Shown here: piece after piece, positions 55,476-63,934 of the stretch
How the letters are laid out: every line of letters starts with the position of its first letter
Position numbering within the stretch: the stretch's first letter is position 1
Source of the DNA: Geothrix sp.
GTDB taxonomy: Bacteria > Acidobacteriota > Holophagae > Holophagales > Holophagaceae
Direction: 5' to 3'
Assembly: GCA_030681515.1 (NCBI GenBank)
Contig: JAUXSE010000056.1
Span: 248,001 to 312,000 of the forward strand
DNA length: 64,000 nucleotides
Position numbers and translations under genes: made by a program
The notes under the pieces: model-generated
Told to the model about the DNA's origin: nothing
Database searches by the model: none
Seen by the model: the letters and a program-made list of their open reading frames with translations, nothing else

Positions 55476-55694
55476 AGCGCCGTCATCGTGCTGGCTTCCA
55501 AGGTCGCCGAGGACAAGGTGGCGGCCCTGGTCTCCGTCTCTCCGGACCTCCCCTGCGACGCGGGCGCCCTCTTCAAGGCCATGCTCCCCGCCCTGAACGG
55601 CCGCGGCGGCGGCAAGAAGGATCTGGCCCAGGGCGGCGGCACCAACCCCGCCGGCCTGCCCGGGGCCTTCGCCGCGCTCCGCGCGGCCCTGTGA
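55476..55694 (+). pseudogene. displaced 3' fragment of alaS
   Basis: Encodes about 72 residues (AVIVLASKVAEDKVAALVSV ... LNGRGGGKKDLAQGGG ... AALRAAL) that match the C-terminal DHHA1 domain of alanyl-tRNA synthetase, in native G/C-rich codons, ending TGA at 55694. There is no start codon at the domain edge and no upstream body, so it reads as the original alaS end left behind. Confidence 0.8.
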
Positions 55695-55709
55695 TTCACT
55701 CCCAGCGGC

Positions 55710-56705
55710 CTACTTGGCGGCCTGCTTTGGGATCGGCCCGCCCTTTTCGTGGCAACCGAGGCAGGTGAAGAGCTTGGGATCGGGACTCCGCCAGTAGACG
55801 CTGTCCAGTCCACCCACCTCTTTGCGCAGCGCCTCGGGCACTCGCGGCCAGTAGAAGAGGAAGGCCGTGGATCCATCGGCCTTCGTCTCCTTCATGTAGA
55901 GTGGCCCAGGCTCGGTGCCTGGCTTGCCCTTCTCGTCGGTGAACGTGGACATCACGGCGTAGGCGCCGGAAGGCAGGGGCTGGCCGGCCTTGTAGGCGTC
56001 AATGCCCGAGGCCGTGACCCAGATCCTCCGCCAGCGGTCACCATGGGCCTTGCTGCGCACGGGCCTGTCCTCCGCCGGTTCGAGGCTGGCGTAGTCCAGG
56101 GCCCGGATGGGCAGGTCGGCCTCGACATCATTCCGCTTGGCGGCATCGGCCTCGGCGGCCGCCTTGTTGGTTTCCTCGTTGCCGAAGACCATGATGCCGC
56201 CCAGCTTGCCGCTGAACCCCCAGGAACCCAGCCAGATGAAGGCCACCAGCAGGGCCGGAATTCCCACGCCCCGCTCCCAGAACCGGCGGCCGGCATGGTG
56301 GCGGTGGTGCACGCCACCGGCGGCCGGGTCGGAATCCTGGCGCCAGATGCGCCACAGCAGGTAGACGCACACCCCGCCGATGAGGAAGCCGGCTACCGCG
56401 GCCAGGGCGTGGACCTGCAGGATCCGCTGGAGCACCTGTTTTTCGTTGGTCACCACCGGCAGGAATCCGGAGGGGGGGATCAGGTTGATCTGGCGCCCCC
56501 ACACCAGCCCGCTGAACAGGGCGATGGTGCTGGCGAGCCATCCGATGGCGGCCATGAAGAACGAGGTGCCCGTCAGGACCCTCCCGTGTTTGGGATAGAA
56601 CGAGGCCAGCATGGCCAGGGGAAGCACCGCGATCAACCCCAGAGGGATATGAACGAAGGCCGGATGTTCCCGGGCGATGAACTCGAGCAGGGGGGAGGCG
56701 GTCAT
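55710..56705 (-). CDS. membrane-anchored P460-like/monoheme cytochrome protein
   Basis: 331 residues. Four or five N-terminal membrane helices resembling DUF2231 (HPAFVHIPLGLIAVLPLAML; FFMAAIGWLASTIALFSGLV; QVHALAAVAGFLIGGVCVYL), His-rich loop (HHRHHAGRR), one more helix, then a periplasmic part (about 200-331) with a cytochrome P460-like pattern (GDRWRRIWVT, GAYAVMSTFTDEKG, FYWPRVPEA) and a C-terminal CLGCH heme site (315-319). Last gene of the cytochrome operon, 12 bases after the barrel gene. Probable quinol- or periplasm-linked electron carrier. Confidence 0.78.
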   Translation of the reverse strand: MTASPLLEFIAREHPAFVHIPLGLIAVLPLAMLASFYPKHGRVLTGTSFFMAAIGWLASTIALFSGLVWGRQINLIPPSGFLPVVTNEKQVLQRILQVHALAAVAGFLIGGVCVYLLWRIWRQDSDPAAGGVHHRHHAGRRFWERGVGIPALLVAFIWLGSWGFSGKLGGIMVFGNEETNKAAAEADAAKRNDVEADLPIRALDYASLEPAEDRPVRSKAHGDRWRRIWVTASGIDAYKAGQPLPSGAYAVMSTFTDEKGKPGTEPGPLYMKETKADGSTAFLFYWPRVPEALRKEVGGLDSVYWRSPDPKLFTCLGCHEKGGPIPKQAAK

Positions 56706-56717
56706 GGGTTCCCCGGA

Positions 56718-57587
56718 TCAGAAAGCGCGGACGACATTGAAGCCGATGGACCACTGGTCCGAGGGCCGGGGCCCTCCGCCGTAGTCCCCGCTCAGCACCT
56801 GGTTCGTGGTGGTGCCGCTGGCGTTGGAACCGACCACGGTGAACCGGTGCTTGAAGGTCTTGTAGGAGAACCCCGCCGCGAACCCGTTCTGGTAGGTGGT
56901 GCCATCGGTGATGCCACCGGGCGCCGCCTTGGAGAACTTCGAGGGCCGCGGGTAGTACTCGCCCACGAAGGAGAACTTCTCGGTGAATCCGATGCGCAGG
57001 CCCAGGCCCACATTGAACACGCCGCCCGTATTGGGCGTGGTGTTCGGCGTCGTCCCCGGCGGCACCGGCAGGATGGTGTCCGTGGTGGTGGTCTTGGTGA
57101 TGTAGGTCGGCACCAGCGAAAAAATGATGTCGTCGGTGATGAAGATCTCCGTGGGCACCTGGACGGCCACGCCGGAGACGCCCACCCGGCCGAGGGGCGT
57201 GACCGTTTCCTTCACGACCTCGTCAAACCGCTCGGCGCGCACGGCCAAGCGGACCCGCTGGCCGTTCAGGACCTGTTCCTGAAGCCCGAAGGTGAAGGTC
57301 TTGTTGTCCGCCGTGCGGTAGATGAAGGCGTTCAGGCCGGGAATGGGCTTGATGCCGAAGGTGAATCCCAGGCCCGCGTAGGTGTACCCGTCGAGTCCGT
57401 AGACATCCTTGCCATGGTCCTTCACGGGCTGGATGAACCGGTGGGTGAACGCCACACCGATATCCCAGTACTGCATCCGCTCCGCCGTGGGCAGGTTGAT
57501 CACCAGGGGATATTCGGAGGATTCGGCGTGGAGCGCTCCCCCGGCCAGAAGGGCACAGGCGAGCAGGGGAGCGGTCTTCCGTGTCAT
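56718..57587 (-). CDS. DUF5777-like outer-membrane beta-barrel protein
   Basis: 289 residues. Signal peptide (MTRKTAPLLACALLAGGALHA), then NLPTAERMQYWDIGVAFTHR and repeated amphipathic beta strands ending QWSIGFNVVRAF, a barrel-type C-terminus. The pattern fits the DUF5777 family often encoded beside cytochromes. Probably an outer-membrane barrel housing or docking the multiheme protein. A Thr/Pro-rich surface loop occurs at about 165-190. Confidence 0.72.
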   Translation of the reverse strand: MTRKTAPLLACALLAGGALHAESSEYPLVINLPTAERMQYWDIGVAFTHRFIQPVKDHGKDVYGLDGYTYAGLGFTFGIKPIPGLNAFIYRTADNKTFTFGLQEQVLNGQRVRLAVRAERFDEVVKETVTPLGRVGVSGVAVQVPTEIFITDDIIFSLVPTYITKTTTTDTILPVPPGTTPNTTPNTGGVFNVGLGLRIGFTEKFSFVGEYYPRPSKFSKAAPGGITDGTTYQNGFAAGFSYKTFKHRFTVVGSNASGTTTNQVLSGDYGGGPRPSDQWSIGFNVVRAF

Positions 57588-57603
57588 CAGATCTCCAGGA
57601 TCA

Positions 57604-57954
57604 CTACTTGGCGGCGAACTTGCGCATGATGGCGATCATCTTCTGGGCATCGTCGGCGGACATCTTGTCCTTGAAGGCCGGCATCTTCTCCTTGCCATCG
57701 AGGGTGACCTTCAGCCAGTCGCTGTCCTTCTTCTTGTTGGCCTTGCGGCTGTCGGTGAAGTCGAAGCCCGCGTCGGGCAGCTGCTTGCCGCCGTTATCGC
57801 GGCCATTGCCGTTCGCGCCGTGGCAGCGGGCGCAGGCGTCCATCCAGTACTTCTGGAGGTCGCCGCCCTGGAACTTGGGCAGGTCCTTGGCGGGATCGCC
57901 GGCGAACAGGGTCGCTCCGGCGAGCAGCAGGGCGGGCAGGATCGGGTGGCGCAT
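57604..57954 (-). CDS. periplasmic monoheme cytochrome c
   Basis: 116 residues. Signal peptide ending LFAGD, one CARCH heme site (41-45) and a later KMPAFKD Met (91) as probable distal ligand: class I cytochrome c. Lies 32 bases after the multiheme gene and 16 bases before the barrel gene; likely shuttles electrons across the periplasm. Confidence 0.92.
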   Translation of the reverse strand: MRHPILPALLLAGATLFAGDPAKDLPKFQGGDLQKYWMDACARCHGANGNGRDNGGKQLPDAGFDFTDSRKANKKKDSDWLKVTLDGKEKMPAFKDKMSADDAQKMIAIMRKFAAK

Positions 57955-57986
57955 GGGGCCTCCTTATTGAGAGGAAAGTGGGTGGA

Positions 57987-59873
57987 TTACCAGGTTTCCG
58001 GGGCGTGGTCCCTGGTGGTGTTATCGGGGAAGTGGCAGGTGAGGGTGCAATTCTTGTTGGACGCGGTGTAGGTCCTGGCCCCCGTGGCGGCCGCGGAGAA
58101 CTGGATGGTGGCGCTGGCGGGGCCCTCCATGGTGGAGGTCTGCAGATTGGCCCAGTGGCTGGTCTGCGTGGCTCCACTCAGGACGTTGTGGCAGTCCGCA
58201 CAGTAGGCGGGTGAATGCTTGGAGTGCTGGCCGCTGTTGTAGCTGTTGAACTGGGTGGTGCCGCTGGCGTGGCAGGAAGCGCAGTAGGTATTGGAGGTGG
58301 CCGCGGCGCTGGCGAGGGCCAGGGCCCCCGTCTGCCAGTTGGGCGTGGCCTGGCCCCCGTGGCAACTCGAAGTCGAGCAGGTGAGGGCGCTGGTGGAGAA
58401 CGTCGCGGCGCCGGTCTGGGCATTGAAGGTGGCCGCGATGGCGACAGGTGCCGGCGAGGCTGGCGGTGTGACGCGGGCGTTGGCGGCGTTGTAGTGGGTC
58501 AGGCTGCCCGCGCCGATGCCGCTGTGGCAGGAGGCACAGCTCACATTGGGCAGGGCCATGTGCTTGGCGTGGGCTCCGGCGATGCTGGGGAAGGCGGCCC
58601 CCGTGGGGCCCACGGGCAGGCCCGCAGGACCGGAGTGGCAGGAGAGGCAGGTTCCGGCGGCGGTCCCCGCGGCCAGCGGCGAGGCCACCTTGTGGCAGGT
58701 GGCGCAGAGGGGGGCGGCCGATACCGGTGATGTCCCGCTCACCGCGTGGCAGTTGATGCAGGCGGCGTTGAACTGGGCCTGGGTCACCGTGGTGTGGGTG
58801 GCGTCTATGTAGGGAATCGGATGGTTCGCGGCCGCGGGCCCGTTGGCGTGGCAGCTCAGCGCCGCGTGTTCCGAATTGCCGAAGCTGGCGGAATAGCAAC
58901 TGGGGGCCGCCGTCAGGGTGGAGGTCGAGGCGCTGGTCACGGCGTGGCAGATCACGCAGGATCCCGTGGTACTGAGGGGATTCGTCGCGTTGCGATGACC
59001 GGGGACATAGCCCGGGAAGGTCTGGACCGGATCGTTCCACCAGGTCGTGGAATGGGCACCGGCGCCGGTGGTCTTCGAGTGGCAGGAGGAGCAGGCCGTC
59101 GCGGCCGTTCCACCGTCGAACTTCGTGGTGCCGGGCGTGCCGTGGCAGCTCTGGCAGTACTTCAGATCCTTCTTCGCCTCGATGCCGTGGAAGGCCGCGC
59201 TGGTGGGATCCTTCCAGATGGCGCCCAGGGCGTGCGGCGCGCCGGAATTGGCATGGCAGAGGGTGGCGTTGTAGCAGCCCGGCTGGGTGCCGGCGGGCGC
59301 GGGAACGGCGGGATATCCGGCCGGATTGCTGGGCGAACCGGGGAAATGGCACTGGGCGCAGACAGCGGCGTTCGAGGGATCGGTCGAAACATGGGTCTGG
59401 AGGGAGCCGGCCGAGGTCCGCCAGGGCTTGGCGGGGTGCGGCGCCTTCACGCCATGGCAGGTGACACAGGCGTTGGCCGAGGCTCCACCGGAGAAATCCT
59501 TGGCGTGGCAGATCTGGCAGGATGCGAGGCTTCCTCCCGTCGTACCCGCCGCCAGCTTCGCCTTCATGCCGTGGATATCGGAGTTCGCCCAGCCCGGCAC
59601 CGACTGGTGATGGCAGCCGGTGGTCAGGCAGGTGGGAATGCCGCTGCCCACCCGGAGAAGGGAGATCTCATGACACTTGGTGCAGGCAGCCACGCCGGCC
59701 ACCGCCTGCCCGCCGTGGGCGCTGATCCACCCGGCCGGATGGTAGTTCCCGTAGTACTGGGCCGTGTCGGTGGCGCCCTTGCCCCCGCCACAGCCCAGCA
59801 AGACCAGGGTTGTCAGCAGGGCGCTGCCCACGAAACCCAGGAGGCTGGTCGCCCATTTCCAAGTCCTGTTCAT
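57987..59873 (-). CDS. multiheme c-type cytochrome lipoprotein, 13 CxxCH plus 5 expanded heme motifs
   Basis: 628 residues. Lipoprotein signal with Cys28 (LVLLGCGGG). Canonical CxxCH at 64, 119, 136, 172, 240, 261, 306, 372, 390, 409, 446, 531 and 558. Expanded sites: CX4CH at 82 and 499, CX5CH at 200, CX14CH at 326 and CX3CH at 609. The alternation of CX4CH and CxxCH resembles the Geobacter GSu_C4xC__C2xCH domain, and CX14CH is known from OmcZ. Probably an outer-surface electron conduit. First gene of a four-gene operon; ATG 59873 is chosen because it begins the signal peptide. Confidence 0.9.
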   Translation of the reverse strand: MNRTWKWATSLLGFVGSALLTTLVLLGCGGGKGATDTAQYYGNYHPAGWISAHGGQAVAGVAACTKCHEISLLRVGSGIPTCLTTGCHHQSVPGWANSDIHGMKAKLAAGTTGGSLASCQICHAKDFSGGASANACVTCHGVKAPHPAKPWRTSAGSLQTHVSTDPSNAAVCAQCHFPGSPSNPAGYPAVPAPAGTQPGCYNATLCHANSGAPHALGAIWKDPTSAAFHGIEAKKDLKYCQSCHGTPGTTKFDGGTAATACSSCHSKTTGAGAHSTTWWNDPVQTFPGYVPGHRNATNPLSTTGSCVICHAVTSASTSTLTAAPSCYSASFGNSEHAALSCHANGPAAANHPIPYIDATHTTVTQAQFNAACINCHAVSGTSPVSAAPLCATCHKVASPLAAGTAAGTCLSCHSGPAGLPVGPTGAAFPSIAGAHAKHMALPNVSCASCHSGIGAGSLTHYNAANARVTPPASPAPVAIAATFNAQTGAATFSTSALTCSTSSCHGGQATPNWQTGALALASAAATSNTYCASCHASGTTQFNSYNSGQHSKHSPAYCADCHNVLSGATQTSHWANLQTSTMEGPASATIQFSAAATGARTYTASNKNCTLTCHFPDNTTRDHAPETW

Positions 59874-60199
59874 GGGATACCCAAGGAAGGCAGAGGACCC
59901 GCGAAGGTGCGCACTGGCGATGGTTAGGACGGGAAAAAAATGCGATGGCCATAAGTATGCCATCTGTTTGTAACAGGATCATGCGGGCGGTTGGACGGTC
60001 ATGTTACGAAGGAACCGATGCATCTCCTCCGGAAAAACACAGTTCCATCCAACATTGGAACCATTCGGAGGTAGTTGAAACACTATCCCCCTGGACGTCC
60101 CTTGTGACCATATCCCGAATGGATCCTTATTTTTAGATCGTTTGATCTAGCCCTTTCCCCGTTGATCCCCCACCCCTGATGCCCTAATCTTCAGTTTCC
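59874..60199. other. divergent regulatory region of the cytochrome operon and sensor kinase
   Basis: 326 bases, A/T-richer than the surroundings, with no coding frame I trust. It must hold both promoters. A 16-base palindrome TAGATC-GTTT-GATCTA lies at 60134-60149, 50 bases before the kinase start, and is a candidate operator. I could not assign -35/-10 boxes with confidence. Confidence 0.5.
60134..60149. promoter_or_regulatory. palindromic candidate operator
   Basis: Perfect 6-bp arms TAGATC/GATCTA spaced by GTTT in the intergenic region between the cytochrome operon and the sensor kinase; possible site for the adjacent NarL-type regulator. Confidence 0.35.
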
Positions 60200-63172
60200 A
60201 TGTGCACACGGATTGCAGGAAATCGATGCTCCTCAAGGGGCACCTTTGGATGGATTGTCACCATCCTGGGATTTCTCTGGGCCGGCAGTCTTGGTTTCGC
60301 CCTGGATCCCGCCAAGCCGCTGTCGGCCCAGACCCATCGGATCTGGCGAAGCGAGGACGGCCTGCTTCAGGACACCGCCGCCGCCCTCCTCGAATCCCGG
60401 GAAGGATTCCTGTGGATTGGCACCAAGGAAGGTCTGGTCCGGTTCGATGGCGCGGCCTTCGAGCACTTCTCCCGGATGAACCTGCCCGGTTTCACGCACA
60501 ACGATATCCAGTGCCTGGCGGAGACCGCCGACGGCAGCCTCTGGATCGGCACCTCGGAACCCGGGCTCTACCGATTCCAGGGGGGCAGCCTCCAGGGCCT
60601 GGGCCCGGCCGAAGGCCTGCCGGACCACCCCATCCGCCGGCTCCTCTGCGACCGGAACGGCATGCTGTGGGCGGCGCCCGCGGAGGGCCCCCTGTACCGG
60701 CTGGAGGGGGCGCGGTTTCAGGCCCTCCCCGCGGATTCGACCCAATTGCGCATCCGGGCCATCGCCGAAGCCCCGGACGGCACCCTTTGGGTGGGCACCG
60801 CCGGATCCGGCCTGTGGCGCGTCCGCGAGGACCGCCTGGTGCTGATGGCCCTGACGGCCACCGAGATCACCGCCCTGGATGCCCGTGACGATGGCGTGGT
60901 CTGGGTGGGCACGCGCTCCCAGGGTCTGCTGTCCTTGACCGAGGGGCGGCTGGAGGCCCCAGGGTGGGCGCGGACCCTGCCTTCCAGGCCCATCACCGCG
61001 CTCCTGCAGGATCGCCAGGGCAGTCTATGGATCGGCACCGAGCAGGGTGGGCTTTTCCGCCGGAATCCCGAAGGACGCCTGGAGGCCTCGCCGGAACCTC
61101 CTGGAACCCGCTGGACCGTCCTGTCGCTGCTCGAAGACCGTTCCGGCGCCCTGTGGTCGGGCAGCGAGGCCGGGGGCCTGCATGTGCTCCATCCGGTCCC
61201 CTTCCAGGGGATTCCAGTGTCGGGGGGAAATCCCGAGGATCCCGCCTGGGCCGTATGCCAGGACACGCAGGGCACGGTCTGGTGCCTCACCGGAGACCAG
61301 ACTCTGGGCGTCATCCGCCAGGGGCGGATCGAGCGCGTGGCGATGAAGGGGGGGCTCGGCGGGTCCATCTCCTCCCTGTGGCCCCGCCGGGCGGGGGGGC
61401 TCTGGATCGGCACCCGGAATGGGGAGATCCACGCATGGGATCAACATCGGCTCCGACGGATCCGATGGCCGGACGGCCCCCAGCCCGACACCATCCTTTC
61501 GTTGTATGAAGATCCCCGGGGCACCCTGTGGGCGGCCACGCCGCGCCAGGGACTGCTCTCGTTCCCACGCGGCGCCGCTCCCCACCTCTTCCCCACGGTC
61601 AAGGGGGTGCTGGCCATGACCGGAGGCGAGCCGGGCCCCCTGTACCTGGCCAGCCGGACCCTGGGGCTGGGCATCCTCGAATCCGGTCAGATGCGCTGGC
61701 TGGGGCGCCGGGAGGGCCTGGGATCCAGTGGCGCCCAGTCCCTGCACCTGGATCAGGAGGGAGGGCTCTGGATCGGCACTCCGGATGGCCTGAGGCTCTT
61801 CCAGGATGGCGTCTTCCGGAGTTTCTCCGATCGCCCGGGCCCCCTCCTCCTGGCCATCCACGCCATCCTGGAGGATCCCGCCGGCCGGATGTGGCTGGGC
61901 ACGGGCCAAGGCGTGTTCAGGATCCCCCGCACGGCCCTGCTCAAGAGCCTCGATGAAACCGGTCCCCTTCCCGCCGTGGTCTTCGACCACCGCGACGGGA
62001 TGCCCTCCCGGGAGACCCAGGGCGGCGCGCAGCCCGTGGCCTGGCTCACACGCCAGGGAGATCTGTACTTCCCCACCAGCCGGGGGCTGGCCCGCCTGGA
62101 TGTCGGCGCCCCACCCCCATCGAGCCCTCCCATGCGCCTTCACAAGCTGAAGGCGGAAAGCGATGAGACGGTCCTTCCCGAAACGGATCCCATCGAGGTT
62201 CCGCCCGGAACCCACCGCTTCGAGATCTACTACACCGCCACCTCCCTGACGAGGGCGGACAAGGTGCGGTTCCGGTACCGCCTCGAAGGGCTGGAACAGG
62301 CCTGGAACGAGGTCGGAGACCGGCGATTCGCGGCGTACTCCAACCTTCCTCCGGGATCGTACCGGTTCGCGCTCCAGGCCTGGCGGCTGGACGAGGAGGG
62401 TCCGCCGCAGGAGGCGTTCCTCAGGGTGCGCGTCCATCCCTACTTCTATCAGCGGCCGGTCTTCTGGATCCTGGGTGCCCTGGGGGTGGCGGCCTTCGGG
62501 TGGTGGCTGCTGCGGCTGCGGCTTCAGCAGATGGAAGCCCGGTCCGCCGTGCTCGCCGAACGCAACCGCATGGCCCGGGAGATCCACGACCACCTGGCCC
62601 AGGGATTCACGGGTGTGATGCTCCAGCTGGAGGCCGCCGAGGCCAAGCTCAGCCGCATGCAGGGGGATCCGGCCCCCATCCTCACCCGTCTCGAACATGC
62701 CCGCAACCTGGCGGCCGCCAGCCTCCAGGAGGCGCGGCGATCCGTGATGACCCTGCGGCCGCGCCGGCCCGAGGGGACCGATCTCCTGGGCGCGTTGCAC
62801 GCCCTGTCCGACCGCCTGCTGGCCGGCACCGATATCCTGGTGGAGCTCGCCCAGACGGGCCAGCCCCGCCGCCTGAACAACCATCTGGAGGAGGAACTGC
62901 TCCGGATGGCCCAGGAGGCGCTCACCAACGCCCTTCGCCACGGAAAGGCCCGGTGGGTGCGCGTGGTGCTCCAATTCGAAAGCCGCCAGGTGCATCTCAG
63001 CATTGATGACGATGGCCAGGGATTTGACCCATCCGCCGAGGCCACGGGGTACGGCCTGCGCAGCATCCGGGAAAGCATCAAGCAGTTGCGGGGCCACCTC
63101 GATATAGACAGCAGCCAGGGCCTGGGCTCCCGCATCATCATCACCCTTCCCACTCGGAGGTGGCGTCCATGA
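60200..63172 (+). CDS. beta-propeller sensor histidine kinase (Reg_prop / Y_Y_Y / HisKA_3)
   Basis: 990 residues. Signal-like helix (WIVTILGFLWAGSLGFAL), then about 12-14 propeller repeats of the LWIGT type (GFLWIGTKEGL, SLWIGTSEPGL, TLWVGTAGSGL and others), a Y_Y_Y domain about 665-755, one membrane helix (WILGALGVAAFGWWLLRL), HisKA_3 dimerisation/phosphoacceptor helix (REIHDHLAQGFTGVMLQLE) and an HATPase (EALTNALRHGKARWV, DDDGQGF, GYGLRSI). An HTCS-like periplasmic sensor joined to a NarL-type kinase core. Stop overlaps the regulator start. Confidence 0.93.
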   Translation: MCTRIAGNRCSSRGTFGWIVTILGFLWAGSLGFALDPAKPLSAQTHRIWRSEDGLLQDTAAALLESREGFLWIGTKEGLVRFDGAAFEHFSRMNLPGFTHNDIQCLAETADGSLWIGTSEPGLYRFQGGSLQGLGPAEGLPDHPIRRLLCDRNGMLWAAPAEGPLYRLEGARFQALPADSTQLRIRAIAEAPDGTLWVGTAGSGLWRVREDRLVLMALTATEITALDARDDGVVWVGTRSQGLLSLTEGRLEAPGWARTLPSRPITALLQDRQGSLWIGTEQGGLFRRNPEGRLEASPEPPGTRWTVLSLLEDRSGALWSGSEAGGLHVLHPVPFQGIPVSGGNPEDPAWAVCQDTQGTVWCLTGDQTLGVIRQGRIERVAMKGGLGGSISSLWPRRAGGLWIGTRNGEIHAWDQHRLRRIRWPDGPQPDTILSLYEDPRGTLWAATPRQGLLSFPRGAAPHLFPTVKGVLAMTGGEPGPLYLASRTLGLGILESGQMRWLGRREGLGSSGAQSLHLDQEGGLWIGTPDGLRLFQDGVFRSFSDRPGPLLLAIHAILEDPAGRMWLGTGQGVFRIPRTALLKSLDETGPLPAVVFDHRDGMPSRETQGGAQPVAWLTRQGDLYFPTSRGLARLDVGAPPPSSPPMRLHKLKAESDETVLPETDPIEVPPGTHRFEIYYTATSLTRADKVRFRYRLEGLEQAWNEVGDRRFAAYSNLPPGSYRFALQAWRLDEEGPPQEAFLRVRVHPYFYQRPVFWILGALGVAAFGWWLLRLRLQQMEARSAVLAERNRMAREIHDHLAQGFTGVMLQLEAAEAKLSRMQGDPAPILTRLEHARNLAAASLQEARRSVMTLRPRRPEGTDLLGALHALSDRLLAGTDILVELAQTGQPRRLNNHLEEELLRMAQEALTNALRHGKARWVRVVLQFESRQVHLSIDDDGQGFDPSAEATGYGLRSIRESIKQLRGHLDIDSSQGLGSRIIITLPTRRWRP

Positions 63173-63813
63173 CCACGATCCCGTCCGCAAAGATCCGCCT
63201 GCTCATCGTGGACGACCACCCCGTCGTGCGGGACGGTCTGGTGGCCATCCTCCACGAAGGCGAGCCTGACCTGGAGGTCGTGGGGGAGGCCGGTGATGGC
63301 AAGGAGGCCGTCGCCACCTGGCGGAGCCTCCGCCCCACGGTGACGATCATGGATCTGCAGCTCCCCGGCCAGACCGGCGTGGAGGCCATCCAGGCCATCC
63401 GCCGCGAGGACCCCGAGGCCCGCATCCTCGTGCTCACCACCTTCGACGGGGACGCCGATATCCAGAGGGCCCTCGAAGCGGGCGCCCGCGGCTACCTGCT
63501 CAAAAGCGTCCGCCGGACCATCCTCATCGAGGCCGTGCGGGCCGTGGCCGCGGGGCAGCGGTACCTGCCTCCGACCACCGCCGCCAGGCTGGTGGAGGCC
63601 ATGGAATCCGAGCGGTTGACCGCGCGTGAACTCGACGTGCTCCGGCTCCTGGCCCAGGGGGAACGGAACCGCGAGATCGCGGATGCCCTGGGTCTCGCCG
63701 AGCCGACCGTGAAGATCCACGTGAACAACCTGCTCCGCAAGCTCCAGGCCAAGGACCGCACCGAGGCCACCGTGATCGCCCTGAAGCGCGGACTGATCCA
63801 TCTCGCGCCCTAA
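63169..63813 (+). CDS. NarL/FixJ-family response regulator
   Basis: 214 residues. Receiver: LLIVDDHPVVRDGL, TIMDLQLPGQTGVEA (phospho-Asp), LTTFDGD, GYLLKSV (Lys). C-terminal LuxR-type HTH: LTARELDVLRLLAQGERNRE, EPTVKIHVNNLLRKL. ATG overlaps the kinase TGA by four bases; GGAGGTG precedes it by 7. Probable regulator of the divergent cytochrome operon. Confidence 0.94.
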   Translation: MTTIPSAKIRLLIVDDHPVVRDGLVAILHEGEPDLEVVGEAGDGKEAVATWRSLRPTVTIMDLQLPGQTGVEAIQAIRREDPEARILVLTTFDGDADIQRALEAGARGYLLKSVRRTILIEAVRAVAAGQRYLPPTTAARLVEAMESERLTARELDVLRLLAQGERNREIADALGLAEPTVKIHVNNLLRKLQAKDRTEATVIALKRGLIHLAP

Positions 63814-63832
63814 GCGACCGCCGGGTGGCGCA

Positions 63833-63855
63833 GTGGAGGACTTGATGTCCTCCAC
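63833..63855 (+). terminator. hairpin after the response regulator
   Basis: 9-bp perfect arms GTGGAGGAC / GTCCTCCAC, loop TTGAT. Its core (AGGACATCAAGTCCT on the other strand) matches the first hairpin after alaS at 55397 except for one loop base. Confidence 0.6.
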
Positions 63856-63865
63856 GAAGCCGGGA

Positions 63866-63926
63866 CCCGGCGAGGAGCTTATGCCACGCGACCGCCAGGT
63901 CCCGGCTAGGAGCTTATGCCACGCGA
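63866..63926. repeat. 26-base direct repeat, two copies
   Basis: Units at 63866-63891 and 63901-63926, each CCCGGC(G/T)AGGAGCTTATG then CCACGCGA, one mismatch, 9-base spacer. No gene covers them; meaning unknown. Confidence 0.85.
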
Positions 63927-63934
63927 TCAGAAGA

